Shown: positions 34,067 through 43,839 of the stretch, piece by piece | How positions within the stretch are numbered: position 1 is the first letter of the stretch | Layout: each line of letters starts with the position of its first letter | Assembly (NCBI RefSeq): GCF_028656955.1 | Contig: NZ_JAMDGY010000080.1 | Span: 1-64,000, forward strand | Reading direction: 5' to 3' | Origin: Pseudomonas fontis | GTDB taxonomy: Bacteria; Pseudomonadota; Gammaproteobacteria; Pseudomonadales; Pseudomonadaceae | Length of the DNA: 64,000 nucleotides | The notes under the pieces: model-generated | The model's input: the letters and a program-made list of their open reading frames with translations, nothing else | Database searches by the model: none | Told to the model about the DNA's origin: nothing | Made by a program: the position numbers and the translations under genes

Positions 34067-35413
34067 TCAGCTCCCTGCTACCGTCATTCGCTCGATCAGC
34101 ACCGAACCGGTGTGGATATTGCTACGAGTTTCAAGATCATTACCGATGGCAACAATTTGCTGGAACATGTCTTTCATATTGCCGGCAATCGTGACTTCCT
34201 GGACCGGGAACTGGATCTCGCCGTTCTCGACCCAGAAGCCCGCCGCGCCGCGCGAATAATCGCCGGTAACCATGTTCAGGCCATGCCCCATCAGCTCGGT
34301 AACCAGCAGCCCGCGCCCCATGCGGCGGATCAAGGCCGCCTGATCCTCTACACCATGGGTCACATACAGGTTGTGCACGCCGCCGGCGTTTGCGGTGCTT
34401 GGCAGGCCGAGCTTGCGACCGGAATAGGTGCCCAGCACATAGGACACCAGCTCGCCCTTTTCGACGAACGGTTTGGCGTAAGTCGCCAGCCCGTCACCAT
34501 CGAACGAAGAACTACCCAGAGCACGCATCAGGTGCGGGCGCTCATCCAGGGTCAACCAGCTGGGGAACAACTGCTGGCCCATCGTGCCTTCCAGGAACGA
34601 CGACTTGCGGTACAGATTGCCGCCGGAAATCGCCGAGAGGAAGCTGCCGAAGAGGCCGCCGGCCAGCTCCGCAGAAAACAGCACCGGCACTTCGCAAGTC
34701 GGTACCGGACGCGCACCCAGGCGGCTGGCCGCGCGCTGCGCCGCACGCTGACCAATGCTGCGTGGGTCGGCGAGCAAATCGCCCTGGCGATGGACGTCAT
34801 ACCAGTAGTCACGCTGCATTTGCCCGTCGCCCTCGGCGATCATCACACAGCTCAGGCTGTGCCGAGTGGAGGCATAACCACCGATGAACCCGTGACTGTT
34901 GCCATACACGCGGCAACCTTGGTGCGTATTCAACGTGGTGCCATCAGCGTTCTTGATGCGGGCATCAGCGTCGAACGCGGCCGCTTCACAGATCAGCGCC
35001 TTTTCGATGGCCTGCTCGGGGGTGATGTCCCAGGCATGGTAAAGATCAAAGTCTTGCAGGTCGCGCGCCATCAAGGCCGGGTCAGCCAAGCCGGAGCAAT
35101 CGTCCTCGGAAGTGTGCTTGGCAATCGCCAGCGCAGCGGCCACGGTTTCGCGGATCGCTTCGGCGCCGCTGGCCGAAGTGCTCGCCGATCCTTTGCGCTG
35201 GCCTACATACAGGGTGATGCCAAAACCCTGGTCACGGTTGAACTCGACGGTTTCCACCTCGCGCTGGCGCACCGAGGTCGACAACCCCTGCTCCAGCGAC
35301 ACGGCCACTTCGCAGGCACTGGCGCCCTGGCGCTTGGCTTCGGCGATGATCTGCTCAACCTGTTCCTGCAAGGCCGGTAGTGCTTGCGGGCCTACGCTCT
35401 GGACTGCACTCAT
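34067..35413 (-). CDS. pmbA: PmbA/TldE, metalloprotease partner subunit
   Basis: TldE (PmbA) forms a heterodimer with TldD that degrades unfolded peptides and processes modified peptides such as microcin B17; TldD carries the zinc site. The 448-residue protein has the U62 family pattern (VNRDQGFGITLYVGQRKGSASTS-like region near residue 55) and lacks HExxxH, as expected for TldE. The start is taken at MSAVQSVG (35413). tldD lies nearby on the same strand at 36086, separated from it by the rightward darP. Confidence 0.95.
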   Translation of the reverse strand: MSAVQSVGPQALPALQEQVEQIIAEAKRQGASACEVAVSLEQGLSTSVRQREVETVEFNRDQGFGITLYVGQRKGSASTSASGAEAIRETVAAALAIAKHTSEDDCSGLADPALMARDLQDFDLYHAWDITPEQAIEKALICEAAAFDADARIKNADGTTLNTHQGCRVYGNSHGFIGGYASTRHSLSCVMIAEGDGQMQRDYWYDVHRQGDLLADPRSIGQRAAQRAASRLGARPVPTCEVPVLFSAELAGGLFGSFLSAISGGNLYRKSSFLEGTMGQQLFPSWLTLDERPHLMRALGSSSFDGDGLATYAKPFVEKGELVSYVLGTYSGRKLGLPSTANAGGVHNLYVTHGVEDQAALIRRMGRGLLVTELMGHGLNMVTGDYSRGAAGFWVENGEIQFPVQEVTIAGNMKDMFQQIVAIGNDLETRSNIHTGSVLIERMTVAGS

Positions 35414-35521
35414 GGTTTTCTCCACTCAAATTCTGCGTTCGGCGAAGGTCATTCTACGACCGGGCCGGACAAGCGGCCCCCGACTGGTTATCATGGCGGC
35501 GATTCTCAGCGGACTGCCCCC

Positions 35522-36043
35522 ATGGTTGATTCTTACGACACCGCCTTCGACGGCGAAAAAAGCAAAACCCAAATCAAGCGCGAACTTCAGGCGCTGGTCG
35601 AGATGGGCGAGCGCCTTACTACGCTCAAGCCCGATACCCTGGCCAAACTGCCGTTGACCGACGAAATGCGCGCGGCCCTGGTAGAGCACAAGAAGCACAC
35701 CGCAAACGAGGCGAAACGGCGTCATCGTTCGTTCATCGGCCGGCTGATGCGCGATCAGGACATCGACGCGATCAATGCGCTGCTTGAACAACTCGATGCC
35801 TCCTCCCGCCAGTACAACGAGCGTTTCCACAACCTCGAACGCTGGCGCGACCGGCTGATCGACGGCACCGACGAGGTCCTGGAGAAATTCGTCCAGGAAT
35901 TCCCGGACGCCGATCGCCAGCAACTGCGCTCGCTAATCCGCCAGGCCCAGCATGAGCTGAAGACCAACAAGGCGCCTTCCGCCGGCCGCAAGATCTTCAA
36001 GTACATTCGCGAACTGGACGAGATTCAACGCGGCCTGCGTTGA
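35522..36043 (+). CDS. darP: ribosome biogenesis protein DarP/YjgA
   Basis: DarP (YjgA, DUF615) assists late 50S ribosomal subunit assembly. The 173-residue, highly charged helical protein begins MVDSYDTAFDGEKSKTQIKRELQALVEMGERL and contains the family segment KHTANEAKRRHRSFIGRLMRDQD. The ATG at 35522 is chosen; the frame to 35384 overlaps the divergent pmbA. It is the only rightward gene between 34 and 47 kb, flanked by pmbA and tldD in an arrangement I recall as conserved in Pseudomonas. Confidence 0.94.
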   Translation: MVDSYDTAFDGEKSKTQIKRELQALVEMGERLTTLKPDTLAKLPLTDEMRAALVEHKKHTANEAKRRHRSFIGRLMRDQDIDAINALLEQLDASSRQYNERFHNLERWRDRLIDGTDEVLEKFVQEFPDADRQQLRSLIRQAQHELKTNKAPSAGRKIFKYIRELDEIQRGLR

Positions 36044-36050
36044 ACCCCGC

Positions 36051-36079
36051 AACCGGGCAGGCACCCTGCCTGTCCGGTT
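36051..36079. terminator. hairpin between convergent darP and tldD
   Basis: An 11-bp stem (36051-36061 with 36069-36079, one G-T pair) has a 7-base loop in the 42-base gap between convergent genes. Short T/A tracts flank it, so it is a likely bidirectional terminator of modest strength. Confidence 0.7.
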
Positions 36080-36085
36080 TCAGTG

Positions 36086-37525
36086 TCATGCGCCCGTGCC
36101 ACCCACGGTGATCGCATCGATTTTCAGGGTCGGCTGACCCACACCCACCGGCAGCGATTGCCCATCCTTGCCACAGGTACCGACGCCACTGTCCAGTGAC
36201 AGGTCGTTGCCGACCATCGACACCTTGCTCATCGCCTCCGGACCGTTACCGATCAACGTCGCACCCTTGACCGGCGCAGTGATCTTGCCGTCCTCGATCA
36301 GGTACGCCTCGCTGGTGGAGAAGACGAACTTGCCGCTGGTGATATCCACCTGGCCACCGCCAAGGTTGGCGCAGTAGATACCGCGCTTCACCGACTTGAT
36401 GATTTCTTCCGGGTCGCTCTCGCCAGCACGCATGTAGGTGTTGGTCATGCGTGGCATCGGCAGGTGCGCGTAGGATTCACGGCGACCGTTGCCGGTGACG
36501 GCCATGCCCATCAGGCGGGCATTGAGCTTGTCTTGCATGTAGCCCGTGAGCACGCCTTTCTCGATCAGCGTGGTGCATTCGGTTGGCGTGCCTTCGTCAT
36601 CCACGCTCAACGAACCACGACGCCCTTCGAGGGTGCCGTCGTCGACAATCGTGCAGAGTTTGGAGGCAACCATTTCACCCATGCGGCCGCTGTAGGCCGA
36701 GCTGCCCTTGCGGTTGAAGTCACCCTCAAGGCCGTGGCCAACCGCTTCGTGCAGCAGCACACCCGACCAGCCTGAACCCAACACCACCGGCAAGGTGCCG
36801 GCAGGCGCCGGAATCGCCTCAAGGTTGACCAGTGCCTGGCGCAGCGCCTCTCGGGCATAGCCCATCACGCGCTCATCGGTGAAGTAGCGATAGTCGGTAC
36901 GACCACCACCACCCTGACCACCGCGCTCACGACGACCGTTCTGTTCAACGATCACGCTGACGCTGAAGCGCACCAGTGGGCGGATGTCTGCGGCCAGGCT
37001 GCCATCGGCAGCGGCGATCAGAATGCGCTCCCAGACCCCGGCCATGCTCACGCTGACCTGCTGGATACGCGAGTCGAGGGCACGGGTGGCAACATCGACA
37101 CGCTTGAGCAGTTCGACTTTCTCGGCGCGGCTCATGACTTCCAGGGGATTGCCCGGCCCGTACAGCGCTGTCACATCCTGGCTGCGGAAAGCTTGCACGC
37201 TGCCGTTCTGGCCTGCCCGGGAAATCGAGCGGGCGGCGCGCGCCGCCGAGGTCAAGGCTTCAAGGTTGATCGCATTGCTGTAGGCGAAGCCGGTTTTCTC
37301 GCCGGACTGGGCTCGCACGCCCACGCCCTGGTCGAGGTTGAAACTGCCTTCCTTGACGATGCCGTCTTCCAGCACCCAGGATTCCGAAATCTGCCCCTGG
37401 AAGTACAGGTCGGCGGCGTCGATACCGGGACCAGCCAGCTCGCCCAGCACTGATTGCAGGCTGTCGAGGGTCAGGCCGCCGGGTGCCAGGAGGTGCTCAC
37501 TGACCGTGGATAACATCTCGCTCAT
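36086..37525 (-). CDS. tldD: TldD, metalloprotease
   Basis: TldD is the catalytic subunit of the TldD-TldE protease. The zinc motif HExxxH is HEAVGH, with H259, E260 and H264 when counted from the ATG at 37525 (479 residues). A GTG two codons upstream overlaps the nitrilase stop codon, but the ATG has better spacing to CGGAG. The tail segment VSMVGNDLSLDSGVGTCGKDGQSLPVGVGQPTL is typical. The stop is 3 bases after the nitrilase gene end region, suggesting an operon with the nitrilase and yhdP. Confidence 0.95.
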   Translation of the reverse strand: MSEMLSTVSEHLLAPGGLTLDSLQSVLGELAGPGIDAADLYFQGQISESWVLEDGIVKEGSFNLDQGVGVRAQSGEKTGFAYSNAINLEALTSAARAARSISRAGQNGSVQAFRSQDVTALYGPGNPLEVMSRAEKVELLKRVDVATRALDSRIQQVSVSMAGVWERILIAAADGSLAADIRPLVRFSVSVIVEQNGRRERGGQGGGGRTDYRYFTDERVMGYAREALRQALVNLEAIPAPAGTLPVVLGSGWSGVLLHEAVGHGLEGDFNRKGSSAYSGRMGEMVASKLCTIVDDGTLEGRRGSLSVDDEGTPTECTTLIEKGVLTGYMQDKLNARLMGMAVTGNGRRESYAHLPMPRMTNTYMRAGESDPEEIIKSVKRGIYCANLGGGQVDITSGKFVFSTSEAYLIEDGKITAPVKGATLIGNGPEAMSKVSMVGNDLSLDSGVGTCGKDGQSLPVGVGQPTLKIDAITVGGTGA

Positions 37526-37527
37526 AG

Positions 37528-38385
37528 TCACTCCGAGGTGTGCGCAGGCCGCAAGGCGTCCTGCGAGAAAAAGCGCCGGTGCGAGGCCACCGGCATCCGC
37601 GCCCGAATGGACGCCTGTTCGTTGCTGTCGCGGGGCGCCAGCAACACCGCTTCACCGCTGGCCTGTTCGGCGAGGATTCGCCCCCAGGGGTCAACGATGG
37701 CGGCATGACCAAACGTTTCCCGTGGCCCCGGGTGCGTACCGCCCTGGGCGGCCGCGAGTACATAACATTGCGTTTCAATGGCCCTGGCGCGTATCAGCAC
37801 CTCCCAATGCGCCGCGCCGGTCACCGCCGTGAACGCCGCCGGGGCGGTGATCAGTTCAGCGCCTGCTGCGCGCAACGCGCTGTACAGCTCAGGGAAGCGC
37901 AGGTCGTAACACACGCTCAAGCCCAACCGACCCACCGGCGTATCAGCCACCACCACCTGCCCGCCGTGGGCATAGTCGTCGGACTCGCGGTAACGCCCAC
38001 GATTGTCGGCCACATCCACATCGAACAGGTGCAATTTGTCGTAGCGGGCGACCTGCTCGCCCTGCTCGTCGATCAACAGGGAGCAGGCATGGGCTTTGGC
38101 CTCGGGCTGACCGACAGGCGGCAACGGCAAGGTGCCCGCTACGATCCATAACTTGAGGTCGCGGGCGGTCTGTTTCAACCAGGGCAGAATCGGGCCTTCG
38201 CCCAGCGCCTCGGCCCGACCGATCGCCGCGCTGTCGCGTCGGCCCATGGCGGCAAAGTTTTCCGGCAGCACGGCCAACCGTGCGCCGCCCTGGGCAGCCT
38301 GCTCGAGCAACGCGCGAGCCCGCTGCAGATTGGCCAGCACGTCGTCCTGGCTGACCATCTGGATTACCGCTGAGAGCTTGTCCAT
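37528..38385 (-). CDS. carbon-nitrogen hydrolase (Nit-type omega-amidase-like)
   Basis: This 285-residue nitrilase-superfamily hydrolase has the full catalytic triad: E42 (LPENFAAMGR), K117 (RYDKLHLFDVDV) and C159 (GLSVCYDLRFPELY). It resembles the Nit1/YbeM branch, in which members hydrolyse deaminated glutathione or omega-amides. By that analogy it is probably a metabolite-repair amidase. It lies 3 bases after yhdP and directly before tldD, all read leftward. Confidence 0.92.
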   Translation of the reverse strand: MDKLSAVIQMVSQDDVLANLQRARALLEQAAQGGARLAVLPENFAAMGRRDSAAIGRAEALGEGPILPWLKQTARDLKLWIVAGTLPLPPVGQPEAKAHACSLLIDEQGEQVARYDKLHLFDVDVADNRGRYRESDDYAHGGQVVVADTPVGRLGLSVCYDLRFPELYSALRAAGAELITAPAAFTAVTGAAHWEVLIRARAIETQCYVLAAAQGGTHPGPRETFGHAAIVDPWGRILAEQASGEAVLLAPRDSNEQASIRARMPVASHRRFFSQDALRPAHTSE

Positions 38386-38388
38386 GTC

Positions 38389-41300
38389 CTAGCGCGATTT
38401 CTCGAAAGGTTTGATAAGGCTAATCTTAGGCTCTTTCCACGGACCTTCGACCCGATAATGCACGGCGGCGTAACGGGCAATGCGGTCACCGAGCAGGCGA
38501 TCGACCAGGAACAGCGCCCCGCCGACAGCTGGCGCGCCGACAATCAGCGCCGCCAGCGGCAGATTGTTGGTGACCGGCAGGGTTACCTGCAGGTTGGCAT
38601 CGACCCGGTCATGCAGCATGTCCAGCGTGCCATCAAGCTCAAGATTGCTCGACGGCCCGGTGAGGCTGATTGGCTCGCGGGTCACGTAGACGCCCTCGCT
38701 GGCGACCAGCAGGCCCTTGACCCGGTCATAGCTCAAGCCCTTGTCGAGCAGGTCGGAGAAGTCCAGGCGCAGGCGCCGGCCAATCGAATTGAAGTTGAGC
38801 AAGCCGAACACCCGCAGTGCCTGGGCGCCGCCTTCCACTTCAACGAACTGCCCCGAACGCAGCGAGGCATCCAGGCTGCCGGAGAACCGCTTCAAGCCCA
38901 CCCAGGCCGGCGAGCCGGGCCAGCGCCCATCGACATCAAGGTGAAAATCGCGGCTGGTGACCGTCGGGGCAAAGCCCCACGACTTCAGCACATCGGCCAG
39001 GTTCTTGCCCTCGACGCGCCCCTTGTACCAGCTGCTGGTCGCACCCGGCGCCCCTTCCCAGCCGGCATCGCCATCAATCAGCAGGCCGCCCTTGAGGTTC
39101 AGGTCCATGTCGTTGAGGGCAATGCCCTTGGCATTCGGGCGAACCTTCAGGGCAAAGCTGCCGAGCAGGTCATCACCACGGAACAGCTTGTCGATATTCA
39201 GGTTGATCGCCGGGATCTTGCGCGGGTCGACGCTGGCCAGCGGGTCCGGGCCATCCGGGGAGTCGGCTTCGGCCGGGTCGGCCGGCGGCAGATGAATGGT
39301 CGGCAGGTTGATGACGATTGGCGCGCCCTTGGCGTCAGGCACACGTGCATTGCCGATAACTTCCTTGCTGTCCAGGCGCAACGCCCAGTTGTCGCTATTG
39401 CGGTCCAGGCGCACGACGGCCTGGTTCAGGGTCATGCCATAGCCGCGCAACTGCCCCACGGTGACATCGACCCCGCGTAACGACTGACGGGCACTGCCGC
39501 CCGGATCGCTGCCGCCAAGGCGTTCCAACTGCTTCTGCCAGGGCTCCAGCTCCAGGTCACTCAGCGCACCCCTGACCCGTAGCCCCTGGCCGGCCGGCAA
39601 CTGCACCGTGCCGCTACCGAACAGCAGGTCACCGCGCCCTTGGGCCATCTTGCCCACCGGTGCGGCATAGGCGAAGCTGGCCAACGCGTCATAGCGGAAA
39701 TCGAAGCGCCGTTCAGGCCCCTGCAAGTTCATGCGGAACTGGCTGTCGCGGGTCGCTTCGGCGACCTTGCCGAACGGTGGCGGCAAGTCGATGGTCAAGC
39801 CCTTGAGGTTCGAATCGACCGTGAGCGAGTTGTCCTTGCTACCCAGGTTCACCTGCAACTGGTAGGGAGTTTCCCCTGAAACTGGTAGCGGCTGGGTGAA
39901 TTGCAGCCAGTCAGTCAGCTTCTTCTGCGCGATCTGGCCCTTGGCAGTAATGCGGGTCTGCAATTGGCCTGGTGCGCCCTCGGCCGCGATCTGCGCGGTG
40001 ATCGGCTTGTCGAAGGCTTGCGCGCTGATGTTCTGCCCACTCAGGCCCTTGTCGTAGTCGAAGCGGAAGTCACCCCTGAGCTGGGTCAGTTCCAGTGCGG
40101 GCTCGCTGATCTTCAAACGTGCGCGCTCGGTGGAAAAGTCGACCACGACCTTCGGCTGCTGGCCGGCCACCAGTGGGATATCCAGTTTCAGCTTGCCATT
40201 GAGCGGCCCTTCGCCCTCCCAGCCTGCGAAGGTGGCAGCCGTGCCAATCGGCGCCTCCTGGAGAATCTTGATGCCATCGCCCAGGGCGCCGTCGAACTCG
40301 CCATCCAGGTACAGGTGGCTGTGCTGGTCTGCCGCGACATGGGGGATATCGACATTGACCTGGCTGACCTGGGTATTGAGCAATTGCCCGGAACGCGCCT
40401 TGATCCGCACCCCCGCATCGTCGATGAAAACGTCGCCATCGACCTTGCTGACCTGCGGCCAGCCCGGCTGGAAGTCCAGCGTCGCGTCATGCACCTTGAA
40501 GAACAGGCTGATGCTGCGCGCATGGTTCGGGGCGTCATGGTTGAGTGAGCCCTGATACTGGAAATACCCCTGGTCCACCGCGCCCTTGAGGATCGCAGTG
40601 CGCAGCCAGTGGTCCACAGCCGGGCTGAGCACTTCAGGCAGGTACTTGCTGGTATAGCGCCCATCCCCGTCGACCAGGCCGACACGCAGGTCCATGTAGT
40701 CTTCACGGGCGTCGTCGAACAGCAGGCGAATCAGGAAGTCACCGGCCACCTTGCCCTCCTCGCCCAATACCTTCAGGTACGGGGCAATCAAGGTGAAGCC
40801 TTCGCTGTCCAGGTGCCAGGTCAGCCGTGCATTGGCCTTGAGGTAGTGCCAGGGGTTCTCGAAGATAGGCACCAGGTGCAGCATGAAGTCTTCGGTATCC
40901 AGGCGCAGCTCGCCCTGCCCCAGGTCACCGCTGATCCGCCCGCTGACATTCCCGGCCGCCGGGGCGCCGTGGTAGGCATTGAAGCCGACCCGCTCCAGGT
41001 TCGCATCGAAGGCCAGGCGGCGGTCACCTTCAGCCTTGGGCCGTACATCAAGCTTCACATTGCGCAGTGCGCCCGTCACCTTCAGGCCATCGACAACCGC
41101 CATGAGGGTGTCCGGCAGGGGCGCCAATGCGTCGATCAACGGGGTCAGCGGGGTCAGGTCAAGCCGGTCGGCCTGTAGGGCCCAGAGTTCGTCCGTGGAG
41201 TCGGTCGCAGCGCTCTGGCGCAATTGCAGATGGGACTGCCAACGCGTCTCGCCCAGGCTCATGGCCAGGGAGTCGACGGTCACATCGAAGCCTTGTTGAT

Positions 41301-42207
41301 TGCGCCGGAACCAACTGGTCAGCGCCAGGTTGTGGACCGTGACCGCCTTGCGCTCGGCATAGGCCCCTTTCAACTGCGGGGCATTCAGGCGCACGGTTGC
41401 GCTTTGCAGTTGCTGCTTGCTCCAGTTCAGCCAGAACTCGCCACCGGCGCGCAGCTCTGCGGCCTTCCATTGCCCCAGCAGCTTCGGCGGCAGCCACTTG
41501 GACCAGTCGCTTTGCGGCAAGCTCAAATAGGCCTCGACCTCACCGTCACGCCACTGCGCCGCGCGTATCCGGCTGCGCACGCTCAGGCTCATGGGCTGGC
41601 CGTCGGGCAGGGTCATGCGCGCGTCCAGGCGCTGACGCACGCTGCCGGTTTGCAGGCCGAGTGCAACATAGGTCAGGGTCATCGGCTCGTGCTCGAAGGG
41701 CTCCAGGGTGACCTGGCTGTCGAGTACCGATACCTTGGCGACCACCTGCATCTGGTTGAGCAGTTGTTCGACGTCCAGTGGCTGGTCGTCCTTGAGCGGC
41801 AGGCCCTTGAGTGACCAGCGCCCGCTTTCGTCCTCGTGCAGGTTCAACTGCAAACCTGCCAGTTCCACCTGGGCCAGGCGTACCTGACGTTCGACCAGGC
41901 TGGACCACAGGTCCGGCACCACCTTGACGGTGTCCAGGCGCAGCGCGCTGCGACCCTCGCCCACTTGTACGTCATGCACCAGCAACACCGGCGCCAGGCC
42001 ACTCCAGTGGCCCTCCAGGCTACCGATATGCACCGGCATGCCGAGCGCAGCTTCGGCTTTTTCTTCAACCTCGACGCGATACTCGGCAACCAGCGGCACC
42101 AATTCGCGGCCCAGGCTCACATACAGCGCCAACAACACCACCAACAGCGCGCAGGCCCCCAGCCCCCAGCGGGTCAGGTTGCCCAGAACGCGGATCAGAC
42201 GCTCCAT
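38389..42207 (-). CDS. yhdP: YhdP family AsmA-like envelope protein
   Basis: YhdP is one of the long AsmA-like proteins (with TamB and YdbH) that carry phospholipid from the inner to the outer membrane through a hydrophobic groove. The 1272-residue protein has one N-terminal membrane anchor (WGLGACALLVVLLALYVSLG, residues 14-33), a very long beta-rich periplasmic region (DUF3971) and a C-terminal AsmA2-like domain with a hydrophobic stretch (LPLAALIVGAPAVGGALFLVDRLLG). Together with Mla (19-22 kb) and Lpt genes it adds to the envelope-lipid theme of this window. Confidence 0.95.
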   Translation of the reverse strand: MERLIRVLGNLTRWGLGACALLVVLLALYVSLGRELVPLVAEYRVEVEEKAEAALGMPVHIGSLEGHWSGLAPVLLVHDVQVGEGRSALRLDTVKVVPDLWSSLVERQVRLAQVELAGLQLNLHEDESGRWSLKGLPLKDDQPLDVEQLLNQMQVVAKVSVLDSQVTLEPFEHEPMTLTYVALGLQTGSVRQRLDARMTLPDGQPMSLSVRSRIRAAQWRDGEVEAYLSLPQSDWSKWLPPKLLGQWKAAELRAGGEFWLNWSKQQLQSATVRLNAPQLKGAYAERKAVTVHNLALTSWFRRNQQGFDVTVDSLAMSLGETRWQSHLQLRQSAATDSTDELWALQADRLDLTPLTPLIDALAPLPDTLMAVVDGLKVTGALRNVKLDVRPKAEGDRRLAFDANLERVGFNAYHGAPAAGNVSGRISGDLGQGELRLDTEDFMLHLVPIFENPWHYLKANARLTWHLDSEGFTLIAPYLKVLGEEGKVAGDFLIRLLFDDAREDYMDLRVGLVDGDGRYTSKYLPEVLSPAVDHWLRTAILKGAVDQGYFQYQGSLNHDAPNHARSISLFFKVHDATLDFQPGWPQVSKVDGDVFIDDAGVRIKARSGQLLNTQVSQVNVDIPHVAADQHSHLYLDGEFDGALGDGIKILQEAPIGTAATFAGWEGEGPLNGKLKLDIPLVAGQQPKVVVDFSTERARLKISEPALELTQLRGDFRFDYDKGLSGQNISAQAFDKPITAQIAAEGAPGQLQTRITAKGQIAQKKLTDWLQFTQPLPVSGETPYQLQVNLGSKDNSLTVDSNLKGLTIDLPPPFGKVAEATRDSQFRMNLQGPERRFDFRYDALASFAYAAPVGKMAQGRGDLLFGSGTVQLPAGQGLRVRGALSDLELEPWQKQLERLGGSDPGGSARQSLRGVDVTVGQLRGYGMTLNQAVVRLDRNSDNWALRLDSKEVIGNARVPDAKGAPIVINLPTIHLPPADPAEADSPDGPDPLASVDPRKIPAINLNIDKLFRGDDLLGSFALKVRPNAKGIALNDMDLNLKGGLLIDGDAGWEGAPGATSSWYKGRVEGKNLADVLKSWGFAPTVTSRDFHLDVDGRWPGSPAWVGLKRFSGSLDASLRSGQFVEVEGGAQALRVFGLLNFNSIGRRLRLDFSDLLDKGLSYDRVKGLLVASEGVYVTREPISLTGPSSNLELDGTLDMLHDRVDANLQVTLPVTNNLPLAALIVGAPAVGGALFLVDRLLGDRIARYAAVHYRVEGPWKEPKISLIKPFEKSR

Positions 42208-42295
42208 GGCAAAGCCCCCCCGAGTCGTCCATTAACTATGGCCCGAGCTTTGCGGTTTGCCAGCGACGATGGCGGCGCGTTGAAGTCATAACGTG

Positions 42296-43753
42296 TCAGA
42301 GCAGCACCACATCATATTGTTCCTGGGAGTACATGGACTCGACCTGGAAGCGAATGGTTCGCCCGATGAACGTCTCGAGCTCGGCTACGTTGCCCGACTC
42401 CTCATCGAGCAGGCGGTCGACGACCTTCTGGTTGGCCAGTACCCGATAGCCTTCGGCCTGATAGGCACGGGCCTCACGCAAAATTTCGCGGAAGATCTCG
42501 TAGCAGATGGTCTCCGGGGTTTTCAGCTTGCCGCGCCCCTGACAGCAGCTGCAGGGTTCGCAGAGCACCTGCTCAAGGCTTTCACGGGTCCGCTTGCGGG
42601 TCATCTGCACCAGGCCCAACTCGGTGATCCCGATGATATTGGTCTTGGCGTGGTCGCGCTCCAGCTGTTTCTCCAGGGTGCGCAGCACCTGGCGCTGGTG
42701 CTCTTCGTCTTCCATGTCGATGAAGTCGATGATGATGATCCCGCCGATGTTGCGCAGGCGCAGCTGGCGGGCAATCGCGGTGGCCGCTTCGAGATTGGTC
42801 TTGAAGATGGTTTCCTCAAGGTTGCGGTGCCCGACGAACGCCCCGGTGTTGACGTCGATGGTGGTCATCGCTTCAGCCGGGTCGACTACCAGGTAGCCAC
42901 CGGACTTGAGCGGCACCTTGCGGTCCAGTGCCCGTTGGATTTCATCTTCGACGCCATACAGGTCGAAAATCGGTCGCTCGCCTGGGTAATGCTCCAGACG
43001 GTCGGCAATTTCCGGCATCAGTTCGGCGACGAACTGTGTGGTTTTCTGGAAGGTTTCCCGCGAGTCGATGCGGATCTTCTCGATCTTCGGGTTAACCAGG
43101 TCGCGCAGGGTGCGCAGGGCCAGGCCGAGGTCTTCGTAGATTTCGGTCGGGGCCCCCACCGTCTTGATCTGCGCGCCGATCTGGTCCCAGAGGCGACGCA
43201 GGTAACGGATGTCCATGAGGATCTCATCGGCGCCGGCACCTTCGGCCGCAGTGCGCAGGATGAAGCCGCCGGCATCCTTGATGTTTTCTGCGGCAATGCA
43301 ATCGGCGACCACCTGTTTAAGGCGCTCACGCTCGCCTTCGTCTTCGATCTTCAGCGAAATACCGACATGACTGGTGCGCGGCATGTACACCAGGTAGCGC
43401 GAAGGGATCGACAACTGGGTGGTCAGGCGCGCGCCCTTGGAACCGATCGGGTCCTTGGTGACCTGGACCACCAGGCTCTGGCCTTCATGGACCAGGGCGC
43501 TGATGGTCTCAAGCGTCGCCCCTTCGCGCAGGGAGATTTCCGAGGCATGGATGAATGCCGCGCGCTCCAGGCCGATATCGACGAAGGCCGCCTGCATGCC
43601 AGGCAACACCCGCACTACCTTGCCCTTGTAGATATTGCCAACGATGCCGCGGCGCTGGGTGCGCTCGACGTGCACTTCCTGAAGAACACCGTTCTCCACC
43701 ACCGCCACGCGTGATTCCATCGGCGTGATATTGATCAGAATCTCTTCACTCAT
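42296..43753 (-). CDS. rng: ribonuclease G
   Basis: RNase G (CafA) is an RNase E-family endonuclease that matures the 5' end of 16S rRNA and trims mRNAs. The 485-residue protein has an N-terminal S1 RNA-binding domain (residues about 35-120), the DNase I-like catalytic part with metal-binding aspartates (IIIIDFIDMEDEEHQRQVL) and the zinc-link cysteines CEPCSCCQGRG. It lacks the RNase E C-terminal scaffold. It follows maf in the mre-maf-rng order typical of gammaproteobacteria. Confidence 0.96.
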   Translation of the reverse strand: MSEEILINITPMESRVAVVENGVLQEVHVERTQRRGIVGNIYKGKVVRVLPGMQAAFVDIGLERAAFIHASEISLREGATLETISALVHEGQSLVVQVTKDPIGSKGARLTTQLSIPSRYLVYMPRTSHVGISLKIEDEGERERLKQVVADCIAAENIKDAGGFILRTAAEGAGADEILMDIRYLRRLWDQIGAQIKTVGAPTEIYEDLGLALRTLRDLVNPKIEKIRIDSRETFQKTTQFVAELMPEIADRLEHYPGERPIFDLYGVEDEIQRALDRKVPLKSGGYLVVDPAEAMTTIDVNTGAFVGHRNLEETIFKTNLEAATAIARQLRLRNIGGIIIIDFIDMEDEEHQRQVLRTLEKQLERDHAKTNIIGITELGLVQMTRKRTRESLEQVLCEPCSCCQGRGKLKTPETICYEIFREILREARAYQAEGYRVLANQKVVDRLLDEESGNVAELETFIGRTIRFQVESMYSQEQYDVVLL

Positions 43754-43839
43754 GGCAGGCTCTCGTCAAAGGTCTTCAGGTAATGATGGATTGCCCGGCG
43801 GTCGCTGGCGAGCAATAAACGGTGTCAGCGCGTCCTCTT